Assembly: GCA_028711205.1 (NCBI GenBank)
Contig: JAQTSP010000033.1
Location: 1 to 14,764 of the forward strand
Reading direction: 5' to 3'
DNA from: Eubacteriales bacterium
Lineage (GTDB): Bacteria > Bacillota > Clostridia > Christensenellales > SZUA-584
Length of the DNA: 14,764 bases
The notes beneath the pieces are model-generated. The model searched no databases, was not told the DNA's origin, and saw only the letters and a program-made list of their open reading frames with translations. This document shows positions 1 through 6,761 of the stretch, piece after piece. Every line of letters begins with the position of its first letter. The stretch's first letter is position 1. The position numbers and the translations under genes were made by a program.

Positions 1-2
1 TA

Positions 3-68
3 ATCCCGGTCAAGACCGAGCCTGCCATCGGTCAGGTGGCTAAGGTTACCTCTGGCTCAGAGAGCTAA
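3..68 (+). CDS. Possible 3' end of an unidentified gene (partial)
   Basis: One plus-strand frame is open from the window edge and ends at a TAA at 66-68. It encodes about 21 residues (ending GQVAKVTSGSES). The composition is plausible for a protein tail, and the next gene converges from the minus strand, as expected if a plus-strand gene ends here. With so few residues neither the family nor the reality of the gene can be established. Confidence 0.2.
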   Translation: MPVKTEPAIGQVAKVTSGSES

Positions 69-101
69 ACCGGATAATTCGTTATCGTCACAGAGGGACG
101 T

Positions 102-374
102 TTACAGAAAAATCTTCACACCGCCTTCCAGCATGATCTCCGCTCCAATTTTAAACCCGAAAACGAATGTGTCCACGTCGGTTACACTGTCCATGTCCAC
201 GCGGAGGGTGAGAACGTCCTCTAAAAGCTGCCTGCCGTTTTCGTCCAGCATGGTATTTAAGCGTTCTATCTTGGATTCCAGTTCTTTCCGCATATGCAGA
301 TATTCCGTGCCTGTGGGATATTTGGACTCTGCCGGAAATAAGGTTCCCTTGTAAATTTGTTTGATAAGATTCAT
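102..374 (-). CDS. Small DUF6809-like protein
   Basis: This 90-residue protein of unknown function begins MNLIKQIYKGTLFP and ends with a small-residue/hydrophobic segment (FVFGFKIGAEIMLEG). The middle (about 25-60) is charged and probably helical. From memory this matches small Firmicute proteins annotated DUF6809: a short N-terminal helix opening with an I..LY.G.L.P-type pattern, a Glu/Lys-rich helix, and a C-terminal F.xGFrlGa..M.E motif. The start is well supported: a strong AGGAGGGAG ribosome binding site lies just upstream on the minus strand. That site overlaps the stop codon of the integrase remnant at 387-560, so the two were probably co-transcribed. DUF6809 genes are often found near integrated elements. 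There is no evidence for a catalytic role. Confidence 0.65.
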   Translation of the reverse strand: MNLIKQIYKGTLFPAESKYPTGTEYLHMRKELESKIERLNTMLDENGRQLLEDVLTLRVDMDSVTDVDTFVFGFKIGAEIMLEGGVKIFL

Positions 375-386
375 ATATTCTCCCTC

Positions 387-560
387 CTATAAACCCAATG
401 CCTGTTCCAGCTTCTCTGCAGCCTCTGAATCCCGTGATTTCAGTGCATGGGCATATATATTCAAAGTCGTAGACGTATTGGCATGGCCCAGCCTTTTTGA
501 TACTGTGCAAACGTCCACTCCTTCAGCAATCATCAAGGTTGTGTTGTTGCATTTTGTGCG
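387..560 (-). pseudogene. Tyrosine integrase, C-terminal remnant 1
   Basis: The minus strand here reads LMIAEGVDVCTVSKRLGHAN, then TSTTLNIYAHALKSRDSEAA, then EKLEQALGL and a TAG stop. This is the C-terminal catalytic part of a phage/ICE-type tyrosine recombinase, with the GHAN histidine and the nucleophilic tyrosine in NIYAHAL. Upstream, where the HxLRHT box should lie, the frame degrades (RTKCNNTTLMIA) and no N-terminal or core domain follows, so the gene is truncated. The stop is 12 bases before the DUF6809-like start. A second integrase remnant with very similar C-terminal sequence lies at 2116-2602 in the same orientation. The two bracket the GH26 gene. Confidence 0.8.
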
Positions 561-641
561 TTATTTTCTAATCCCTCTTTACTTTCTAAAATTGAGGGGA
601 CAGAACATGCCTATACGGATTTTAGAGATTTGAGATTTTTA

Positions 642-670
642 TTGATATTAGTGATATGCTCGTTTATTAT
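642..670 (+). promoter_or_regulatory. Candidate sigma-A promoter for the GH26 gene
   Basis: TTGATA (642-647) and TATTAT (665-670) are separated by exactly 17 bases. Transcription would start near 677, giving a leader of about 25 bases that holds the GGAGGTG ribosome binding site just before the start at 703. The match is good but the region is AT-rich, so chance cannot be excluded. Confidence 0.45.
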
Positions 671-702
671 AAAACTGCATTATTAATGGAGGTGAATAAA
701 AT

Positions 703-1929
703 ATGAAGAAAATATTTCTGTCTTTTACACTTATTATTTTGTGTTTTTTTTGCGCAACTTGTACAAACTCAAATTCAATAACTAACAATCAAACAGCAGT
801 CTCTAATAACATTAATACTGATGAAGGAAAAGCGAGGCTCGAGCCATCGTATGGTTACTATTTTGGTGTCGTTAATGGCAATCTTTCAGAAGATACCATT
901 AACGACTACAATTCTTGGTTGGGCTTTACTCCAGCATCCTATGTGACTTTTGTTAATTTCCCGTTGAATCAGGAGGATACTGACACCTTAAATGGCTTTA
1001 TCGAAGAGATCGCCCCAACAGGCGGTATTGCTGTTATTACATTAGAACCAATGGAAGGTCTAGATGCTGTTAATGAAAAAGATTGTCAGGACTTTGCTGA
1101 CCTATGTGCGAAATATGAAAATCAGGGACTCGGTATAATGGTACGTTTTGCACATGAAATGAATGGATCCTGGTATCCGTGGGGGCAAAAACCCACCTTA
1201 TACAAGGAAAAATTTCGTTTACTGGCGCAATACATTCACGAAAGCACCCAGAATACGGCTATGTTATGGGCACCCAACACCGGCGGAGGATATCCTTTCT
1301 CTGGGGGTCAGTATGAAGCAAAGCCCGGCAGTTCTGAATATTCTGTACTTGATACCAATAAAGACAATAAGTTGGATATGAATGATGACATGTATACTCC
1401 TTATTACCCTGGAGATGATGCTGTTGATTGGGTCGGCATGTCAGTGTATCATTGGGGGAATTGCTATCCCTGGTTTGAAAACGAATTGCCTGAGGCCAGA
1501 AGCTTTTCCGATTTTATCACCGGTGATTATAATGGTTTAAACGGCGATCAGCGCGCTGTTCCGGATTTTTATACAATGTTTTGCAACGATGGAGTGCACA
1601 ACAAACCAATGGCAATTACTGAGACAGCTGCTTTTAATAATACTGAGACAGAAGGAGAAAGCGAACTTGCAATAAAACAAGCATGGTGGAACCAAACATA
1701 TAACATATCCGGAGACACCGATCAAGCGTTGGATATATCAATTCACTTCCCTAAAATAAAAATGATCAATTGGTTTGATATCGAAAAAAATGAGTCCGAA
1801 GCAAAGAATAATCTTATAGATTGGCGGATCTCTGGAAATAGTATTATACGTGCTGCTTTCACCCATGACCTGAAGCTTGTAATAAACAACAATAAATACG
1901 TATTGTCTGCAAAAGATGTTTGTAACTAA
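703..1929 (+). CDS. Secreted GH26-family glycoside hydrolase (beta-mannanase/beta-glucanase type)
   Basis: This 408-residue exported enzyme probably cleaves beta-mannan or a related beta-glucan outside the cell. Residues 1-20 form a signal peptide with a hydrophobic core. A Cys at 20 followed by a Ser/Asn/Thr-rich linker suggests a lipoprotein, although the lipobox (CATC) is atypical. The catalytic region carries GH26 hallmarks: RFAHEMNGSWYPWG (148-161) with predicted acid/base Glu152; VDWVGMSVYHWG (241-252); and KPMAITETA (301-309) with predicted nucleophile Glu307. Residues 217-229 (DTNKDNKLDMNDD) have the Asp/Asn spacing of an EF-hand or dockerin calcium loop within the barrel. The start follows GGAGGTG. 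The gene appears to be a single transcription unit with its own promoter and terminator. It sits between integrase remnants, which suggests acquired cargo. The family call is firm; the substrate is uncertain. Confidence 0.85.
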   Translation: MKKIFLSFTLIILCFFCATCTNSNSITNNQTAVSNNINTDEGKARLEPSYGYYFGVVNGNLSEDTINDYNSWLGFTPASYVTFVNFPLNQEDTDTLNGFIEEIAPTGGIAVITLEPMEGLDAVNEKDCQDFADLCAKYENQGLGIMVRFAHEMNGSWYPWGQKPTLYKEKFRLLAQYIHESTQNTAMLWAPNTGGGYPFSGGQYEAKPGSSEYSVLDTNKDNKLDMNDDMYTPYYPGDDAVDWVGMSVYHWGNCYPWFENELPEARSFSDFITGDYNGLNGDQRAVPDFYTMFCNDGVHNKPMAITETAAFNNTETEGESELAIKQAWWNQTYNISGDTDQALDISIHFPKIKMINWFDIEKNESEAKNNLIDWRISGNSIIRAAFTHDLKLVINNNKYVLSAKDVCN

Positions 1930-2011
1930 TAAAAATCTTATGCGCATGACCCCTGAACGCAGCATCTGTATGCCTACTGCGGGAACAACCCGTGAATACA
2001 AATCGTATGAG

Positions 2012-2038
2012 GCTCTATATCACCTATAGAGCTTTTTA
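2012..2038 (+). terminator. Intrinsic terminator after the GH26 gene
   Basis: GCTCTATA (2012-2019) and TATAGAGC (2025-2032) form a perfect 8-bp stem with a 5-base loop (TCACC), followed directly by TTTTTAT. It lies about 80 bases after the GH26 stop on the same strand, so it most likely ends that transcript. Confidence 0.75.
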
Positions 2039-2115
2039 TATATCTTTTCCGAAGCCCTTTCCCGGGGAAGCGGATATGAATAAGCATGAGGCGTATAGAC
2101 GTTCACAAAAAAGTA

Positions 2116-2602
2116 TTATATGGCATCTGAAAATATATTATCAAGCTTTTCCGCAGCCTCAGGATCCCTCGATCTCAGTGCGTGGGTATAGATATTCAGA
2201 ACCGTTGATGTATTGGCATGGCCTAGCCTTTTTAAGACAATCGGCATATGATGTCACTCATAATTAATTTCCTAATACCAGACATTGTCTTTGGTCCCTT
2301 CGTTATCATCCTACCGTTACCGAAGTATTGAGAGCTCCTGGCAATGCGCATGGCCTTTGTATCGAAATCTATGTCCTTCCATTCCAGACCACACAGCTCG
2401 CCTCTGCGTATCCCGGTGAATATGAGCAGATTAATCATGGTTTTGTACTGTATCGGTGCATCGTTCAGCAACCCGATAAGATTCCGTATTTCAACTTCAT
2501 TTGGCCGATAGCGGGGAGGATACGGCCGAGGTAGTCATGATATCTTACGAATGTTTTTACAGCTAATTGCGGCTTTGCGTAGTCTTGGTAGTGCCGATAA
2601 TT
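2116..2602 (-). pseudogene. Tyrosine integrase remnant 2 (frameshifted, internally deleted)
   Basis: Three pieces of one tyrosine recombinase are readable on the minus strand, in order. (1) The N-terminal SAM-like core-binding domain, about 2602-2500 (YRHYQDYAKPQLAVKTFVRY, then a DYLGRILPAIGQMKL segment). (2) The start of the catalytic domain, about 2484-2232, with the first catalytic Arg in FTGIRRGELCGLEWKDIDFD. (3) The C-terminal box, about 2241-2116 (VLKRLGHANTSTVLNIYTHA, then LRSRDPEAAEKL) with the Tyr nucleophile and a TAA stop. Pieces 1-2 and 2-3 are in different frames, and the stretch holding the HxLR box is missing between 2 and 3. The protein cannot be functional. Piece 3 is closely similar to the remnant at 387-560. 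Confidence 0.85.
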
Positions 2603-2642
2603 TTGTGTAAACTCAAAATCGCCAAATAATTTTAGGTTGTCC

Positions 2643-2671
2643 TATAGGGCAAAGTTGACCTTTGCCCTATA
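2643..2671. repeat. Perfect 12-bp inverted repeat
   Basis: TATAGGGCAAAG (2643-2654) and CTTTGCCCTATA (2660-2671) are exact inverse complements around the loop TTGAC. The hairpin begins only a few bases after the stop of the minus-strand helicase fragment (2675-2677), so it could be that gene's terminator, but no T-run follows on either strand. It could also be a relic of an element end. Confidence 0.6.
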
Positions 2672-2674
2672 TCG

Positions 2675-2992
2675 TTACCATAACATGGCGGGATATCGGA
2701 GAGGAATATATAGATTTACTGTATCTGCATCTTCAATATTAACTCTACGTCTCCCCAGCATCTGAATAAATGTTATTTTGTCCCATGCCATAATAACTAT
2801 ATTTTTTACCTTATTGTCCTTTATGTTGATACCATTATCTAGCGTTTTGGTTGCTATCAATACTTTTCGGTTAAACTTACTGTTGTTAATGATCGAATCT
2901 AATTCCGTATGCATTGTCCCCGATTTTATAAAAACTGAGTCTTCCCCGAGTTCCGCTTCAATGGCGTCTCCATCATCTATGCTACTTACAAA
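2675..2992 (-). pseudogene. Superfamily II helicase, C-terminal fragment
   Basis: The minus strand encodes a piece of a DEAD/DEAH-like helicase C-terminal domain. KFVSSIDDGDAIEAELGED is followed by a VLIATKTLDNGINIKDNKVK segment that fits motif V, and then FIQMLGRRR, which fits motif VI (QxxGRxxR), ending NLYIPLRYPAMLW and TAA. An internal Met at 2914 could start a 79-residue product, but the reading frame clearly continues upstream to about 2992. There it hits a stop at the junction with the transposase scrap on the other strand. The N-terminal RecA domain with the Walker A site is absent. Helicases of this type occur on phages, plasmids and defence islands; which one this came from cannot be told. 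Confidence 0.7.
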
Positions 2993-2993
2993 C

Positions 2994-3101
2994 TTTCACA
3001 ACACAAAACTTCCGTTACAAAAATGGCTTCTTGCTGTATCACTTGTTGTTAATGCTAAAAAGGGTATAGCCGCAAGACAACTAGCAAGAGATATTCACGT
3101 T
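2994..3101 (+). pseudogene. IS1595-family transposase fragment
   Basis: The plus strand reads FHNTKLPLQKWLLAVSLVVN followed by AKKGIAARQLARDIHV. This is the conserved segment of IS1595-type transposases between the N-terminal zinc ribbon and the DDE/N catalytic domain. Neither flanking domain is present: on the left the frame enters the antisense of the helicase fragment, and on the right it stops within about 25 bases. A faint zinc-ribbon-like reading (DERYKCSHYGG) follows at about 3120-3155. This is debris, not a functional insertion sequence. Confidence 0.7.
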
Positions 3102-3208
3102 ATTTATTTATATGCATGCCGATGAAAGATACAAGTGTTCACATTATGGTGGTAAGGATGGGAGGATTCACATATATATAAATTCGAATATTTTCAATTA
3201 AACTTATT

Positions 3209-4333
3209 TCAATTTGAAATTCCTTCCAAAAATTCGGCTATATACTGTAAGGCTGCGCCTCTGGCAATTGGAATTTTTGAACTGACTGCACGCCGTATAA
3301 ACTGGCGTTCCGTCACAAATGCAGTTCTGCATGCAACCAAGCGATGCAATTCATCCAGATCCTCATTAGTAAACTGTGTACCTATACGTCCTCCCAAAAT
3401 AACGTCCCAGTCCATGACCATATGCAAATTGTCAATTGCTATAGAAAGATATTCTAAATATTGCTGCCAACGTTTTTTTGCATTCAAGTTGCCGTTGTTT
3501 AATTTATTAAAAAATTCCGCTTCTTTTTCATCAGCTTCTAAAAAACCTTGAGTAGAACAGTATGTATCCATACAACCATATTTGCCACAGTAACATGGCT
3601 TTCCGTTAGGAATAATAGTCATATGTTCAAATACGCCACTTTTTAAATCCGTACCTTTTAAAAATTTACCATTAAAAATCAGTGATCCGCTCAAATTATC
3701 TCTGATATGAAAAAATATAGCATCGGTTATATGAGGATTTTCCCAAAGCTCGTTAAGCGTAGCTGCTTCTGCATCGTGAATCATACGACAGGGATAATGC
3801 AAACACGCAGTAAAACGGTCAATCTGCAATCCAGTACAATTCAGTATTTTTCCGTAAGTAACCGATTTCCCGTCTGATGATATAAGTCCCTGCAAAGCAA
3901 TACCTATCCCCAGTATAACCTGTGAACAATTCAACGAATCAATAAAATGATTAACATTTTTGCATAAAGTTTTATAATAAACGCTACTATTATCAAAGTG
4001 ATTTGGAACCGACGTCATCTTTAATATATTGCCATGTAAATCTATGGCCACCATATGATATTGTTCCATTAACAATTCCAGTCCAATGGTAATCTTAGCC
4101 TGAGATATAAAAGTAATAATTTTTGCTTTTCTGCCGCCGGTCGATTCAAAATATTCTTCTCGTTTAATAAGATTCAACCGCTCTAATTCCTCGAGATTAT
4201 GACTAACCGTTGGAAGACTTAAACTAAGTTTAAATGATATTTCCTGTTTCGATATATTTTTTTCTTGATAAATTAGTTTAAATATATTTTTTCTGTTTAA
4301 TTTCTTTACTTCTAACGGAGTTGCCTTTTTCAT
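3209..4333 (-). CDS. ROK-family (NagC/XylR-like) transcriptional regulator
   Basis: This 374-residue repressor-type protein probably senses a sugar or polyol and controls the divergent catabolic operon. Residues 1-75 form a winged helix (NRKNIFKLIYQEKNISKQEI, then LPTVSHNLEELERL as the likely recognition helix, then ESTGGRKAK as the wing). The rest is a ROK domain: IGIALQGLIS (about 143-152), DAEAATLNELW (about 187-197) and the zinc motif CYCGKYGCMDTYCS (Cys247, 249, 254, 259). The kinase-type phosphate loop DxGxT is replaced by IGLELL, and the ExGH motif reads VFEH (His237), so it is a regulator rather than a sugar kinase. I chose ATG at 4333. An in-frame TTG at 4357 would add eight residues but has a weaker ribosome binding site, and MKKxTP..VKKLNRKNI is a usual ROK regulator opening. 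Confidence 0.88.
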   Translation of the reverse strand: MKKATPLEVKKLNRKNIFKLIYQEKNISKQEISFKLSLSLPTVSHNLEELERLNLIKREEYFESTGGRKAKIITFISQAKITIGLELLMEQYHMVAIDLHGNILKMTSVPNHFDNSSVYYKTLCKNVNHFIDSLNCSQVILGIGIALQGLISSDGKSVTYGKILNCTGLQIDRFTACLHYPCRMIHDAEAATLNELWENPHITDAIFFHIRDNLSGSLIFNGKFLKGTDLKSGVFEHMTIIPNGKPCYCGKYGCMDTYCSTQGFLEADEKEAEFFNKLNNGNLNAKKRWQQYLEYLSIAIDNLHMVMDWDVILGGRIGTQFTNEDLDELHRLVACRTAFVTERQFIRRAVSSKIPIARGAALQYIAEFLEGISN

Positions 4334-4387
4334 TTCAAAATCTTCCCATCTTATCAACTTTTTCTTAATAATACCATATTTACAGTT

Positions 4388-4397
4388 TTGAATTCAA
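4388..4397. promoter_or_regulatory. Palindrome upstream of the ROK gene
   Basis: TTGAATTCAA is a perfect 10-bp palindrome in the divergent spacer, about 55 bases before the regulator start. ROK repressors bind AT-rich palindromes, so it could be an autoregulatory operator. Short AT-rich palindromes are common by chance. Confidence 0.2.
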
Positions 4398-4467
4398 TAT
4401 ATTTATTTGTATATGATATTACTAAAATGCAGCCCCAATATTTTGCGATATTTTTATAATAAAATTA

Positions 4468-4496
4468 TTGACAAGAAGTTTTTAATTATGTATACT
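4468..4496 (+). promoter_or_regulatory. Near-consensus sigma-A promoter of the catabolic operon
   Basis: TTGACA (4468-4473) and TATACT (4491-4496) are separated by 17 bases, close to the ideal vegetative promoter. Transcription would start near 4503 and leave a leader of about 137 bases before the dehydrogenase ATG at 4640. The promoter faces away from the ROK regulator and directly precedes the plus-strand gene series. A weaker second TATACT occurs at 4567-4572 with a poorly spaced TTGTGC. Confidence 0.7.
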
Positions 4497-4523
4497 AAGA
4501 TAAAGAACATTTACAAAAGTGAT

Positions 4524-4553
4524 TTGCATAAAAGGTTTCCAAAACTTGTGCAA
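4524..4553. promoter_or_regulatory. Candidate operator (imperfect inverted repeat)
   Basis: TTGCA (4524-4528) and TGCAA (4549-4553) are inverted around a core that itself contains AAG...CTT with TTT/AAA symmetry (4532-4547). It lies 20-50 bases downstream of the predicted transcription start, where a ROK repressor could block elongation. The symmetry centres of the two halves differ by one base and the core has mismatches, so this is only a candidate. Confidence 0.25.
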
Positions 4554-4639
4554 TATGCTTAAAATGTATACTTCAATGGATATGGGAATTTCATACGAAA
4601 CAAATAATATATAAAAATTATTAATATAAGGTGGTTCAT

Positions 4640-5728
4640 ATGTCTAATTTACCCGAAAAAATGAAAGCAATCGTTGCTTATGCACCTGGCGACTACCGTT
4701 TTGAAATGGTAAACACACCTCATGCGGGTGATGGCGAAATGATTCTTAAGATCGAGGCTTGTGGAGTCTGCGCGGGCGATACAAAAGCTTTTGGAGGTGC
4801 CCCTAGTTTCTGGGGCGGTGACGGCAATCCCGCTTATATTAAAGCACCTATGATTCCTGGTCATGAATTCGTAGGCCGTGTAGTTGAAATTGACGCTCAT
4901 GTAAATGGTTTCAAACTTGGTGATCGTATTTGCCCCGAGCAGATCGTGCCTTGCGGCAAATGCATGTTCTGTAAAACCGGCAGGCATTGGATGTGTGAAA
5001 AGCATGACCTGTATGGCTTCCAGAACAACGTCAACGGCGGTATGGCAGAATATGTACGATTGACGAAGGAATCTCTCAACTATATCGTGCCTAATGAGAT
5101 TCCCCTCGAGAAAGCCATTCTGGTCGAGCCTTTTGCTTGTTCTTTCCATTGCGTGCAGCGCGCAAACATTGGTGTTACTGACGTGGTTGTTCTCTCCGGG
5201 GCAGGTACTCTTGGCCTTGGTATGGTTGGCGCAATTCATCAGCACAATCCCAAGGACTTCATCGTACTCGATATGAATGACAAGCGCCTTGAGCTTGCCA
5301 AGAAATTTGGTGCAGATATCGTTATGAACCCTTCAAAAGTTGATGCCGTATCCGAAATCAAAAAACTCACAAATGGCTACGGCTGCGACGTCTATATTGA
5401 AGCAACCGGCCATCCTAGCAGCGTTCAGCAAGGCCTTGAAGCTATCCGCAAGATGGGTACATTTGTTGAATTCAGCGTATTTGGAGATCTCGTAAAAGTC
5501 GATTGGAGCATCATAAGTGACCGAAAAGAGCTCAACCTCTTTGGTTCACATCTTAGCCCCTTCTGTTACGATACCGTCATTGACTGGATCGGTAGCGGAA
5601 AACTGCCTACCGAAGGCGTCGTAACACACAAGTTTCCTCTCGAGAAATGGGAAGAAGCTTTCCATCTTAGCAAGACTGGCGCAGAAGGCGCATTGAAGGT
5701 GATCCTGGTTCCCGATATGGCTGAATAA
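4640..5728 (+). CDS. Zinc-dependent polyol dehydrogenase, erythritol/L-threitol dehydrogenase-like
   Basis: This 362-residue medium-chain dehydrogenase probably oxidises a short polyol to a ketose using NAD+. Catalytic zinc ligands are Cys44 (CGVCAGD) and His75-Glu76 (GHEFVG), with Glu163 in VEPF. Structural zinc cysteines are 105, 108, 111 and 119 (CGKCMFCKTGRHWMC). The Rossmann motif GAGTLG (187-192) is followed by Asp211 in IVLDMN, which favours NAD. Features remembered from mycobacterial EltD also occur here: PEKMKAIV, an FWG near residue 57, EQIVPC..C.FC, HDLYGF, and VDWSIISDRKEL...GSHL. That suggests an erythritol/threitol-type substrate giving erythrulose, but this is inference. The start is ATG 4640, five bases after AAGGTGG; an in-frame GTG at 4631 overlaps that site. 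It is the first gene of the operon, followed after 18 bases by the DhaK-like gene. Confidence 0.85.
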   Translation: MSNLPEKMKAIVAYAPGDYRFEMVNTPHAGDGEMILKIEACGVCAGDTKAFGGAPSFWGGDGNPAYIKAPMIPGHEFVGRVVEIDAHVNGFKLGDRICPEQIVPCGKCMFCKTGRHWMCEKHDLYGFQNNVNGGMAEYVRLTKESLNYIVPNEIPLEKAILVEPFACSFHCVQRANIGVTDVVVLSGAGTLGLGMVGAIHQHNPKDFIVLDMNDKRLELAKKFGADIVMNPSKVDAVSEIKKLTNGYGCDVYIEATGHPSSVQQGLEAIRKMGTFVEFSVFGDLVKVDWSIISDRKELNLFGSHLSPFCYDTVIDWIGSGKLPTEGVVTHKFPLEKWEEAFHLSKTGAEGALKVILVPDMAE

Positions 5729-5746
5729 TTATGGAAAGGAATTACA

Positions 5747-6745
5747 ATGCAGAGAATTCTTAACGATCCTGATAATATTGTCGATGAAATGCTCGTGGGC
5801 TTTACAAAGGCACACGCTGATATCGTAACTCCAACTAACAACTCCCGTGTTCTAAAGTATGTTGGCGCTCCTTGCAAAGGACGCGTAGGCGTAGCAACAG
5901 GCGGCGGTTCTGGTCACAAGCCTGCATTTGTCGGATATATTGGCAAAAACATGTGTGACGCAGTAGCTGTAGGCGAGATTTGCACATCTCCTACGGCCAT
6001 AGCATTTCTTGATGCATTCCGAGCGGCAGACAGTGGGAAAGGTGTAGCGTGTCTATATGGCAATTATTCCGGTGACAACATGAATGTCAAAATGGCTATT
6101 CGTATGGCAACAAAAGAAGGCATTGAAGTAAAAACTGTCGTTGCCAATGATGACGCAGCATCTGCGCCCAAAGATCAATGCGAAAAACGCCGCGGCGTGG
6201 CAGGCGAAATTTTTATGTGGAAAGTCGGTTGCGCAAAAGCTGCAACCGGCGCATCTCTCGATGAAGTTATTACTTCTGCACAGAAAGCAATAGATAACAC
6301 TCGCAGTGTAGGTATTGGCCTCACTCCCTGCACACTGCCCGCTGTTGGGCATCCGAACTTTACAATTGAAGAGGGAACAATGGAGGTTGGCATCGGGCAT
6401 CATGGTGAACCTGGCATCGAAGTTTGCCCTTTAGAATCTGCAGATCAGATGGCTCGCCGCATGGTGGACATCGTTGTCAACGATTATCCCTTCGTAGAAG
6501 GTAATGAAGTTGCGGTTTTGGTTTCAGGTTTGGGTGCCACACCCATCATGGAGTTGTACGTGCTGTATGCCGAGGTGGAAAGGCTTCTGCATAAGAAAAA
6601 GATAAAAATTTACAAGACTTATGTAGGTAATTACTTTACCTCACTGGACATGATGGGCGTAACGCTGACTATCATGAAGCTCGATGATGAACTTAAAGAA
6701 CTTATGGACATGGAAGCTTATAGCGTAGGCCTGAAGCAGGCATAA
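5747..6745 (+). CDS. dhaK: Dihydroxyacetone kinase-like subunit, DhaK family
   Basis: This 332-residue protein is the ketose-binding subunit of a DhaK/DhaL kinase. It should bind a short ketose covalently through a histidine and present its terminal hydroxyl for phosphorylation. The key elements are present: GGGSGHKPAFVGY with His57, NYSGDNMN with Asp110, and GIGHHGEPGIE with His219, equivalent to the residue that forms the hemiaminal in E. coli DhaK. The length is that of a stand-alone DhaK. ATG 5747 follows GAAAGGA. The DhaL partner starts 16 bases downstream. No DhaM phosphotransferase gene is visible, so an ATP-dependent two-subunit kinase is more likely than a PTS-dependent one. With an EltD-like dehydrogenase just upstream, erythrulose or another ketose may be the true substrate instead of dihydroxyacetone. 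The family is sure; the substrate is inferred. Confidence 0.9.
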   Translation: MQRILNDPDNIVDEMLVGFTKAHADIVTPTNNSRVLKYVGAPCKGRVGVATGGGSGHKPAFVGYIGKNMCDAVAVGEICTSPTAIAFLDAFRAADSGKGVACLYGNYSGDNMNVKMAIRMATKEGIEVKTVVANDDAASAPKDQCEKRRGVAGEIFMWKVGCAKAATGASLDEVITSAQKAIDNTRSVGIGLTPCTLPAVGHPNFTIEEGTMEVGIGHHGEPGIEVCPLESADQMARRMVDIVVNDYPFVEGNEVAVLVSGLGATPIMELYVLYAEVERLLHKKKIKIYKTYVGNYFTSLDMMGVTLTIMKLDDELKELMDMEAYSVGLKQA

Positions 6746-6761
6746 GGAAAGAGGAAAGTGC

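Noticed and set aside
73..86. GATAA-TTCG-TTATC mini-hairpin
   Set aside because: A 5-bp stem with a stable tetraloop, but no T-run and weak pairing; too small to call a terminator or a functional RNA.
1940..2029. Short plus-strand frame of 29 codons after the GH26 gene
   Set aside because: No clear ribosome binding site, no recognisable family, and its stop falls inside the terminator stem.
2778..2993. Plus-strand frame extending the transposase scrap upstream
   Set aside because: This part is antisense to the helicase fragment, which has clear motif V and VI sequence; only the part from 2994 has transposase character.
4546..4572. Second promoter-like pair TTGTGC / TATACT
   Set aside because: The spacer is 15 bases and the -35 match is poor; the upstream TTGACA-17-TATACT pair is a much better candidate.
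4649..5245. Open frame of 198 codons on the minus strand
   Set aside because: It is fully antisense to the dehydrogenase gene, whose zinc and Rossmann motifs show the plus frame is the real one.
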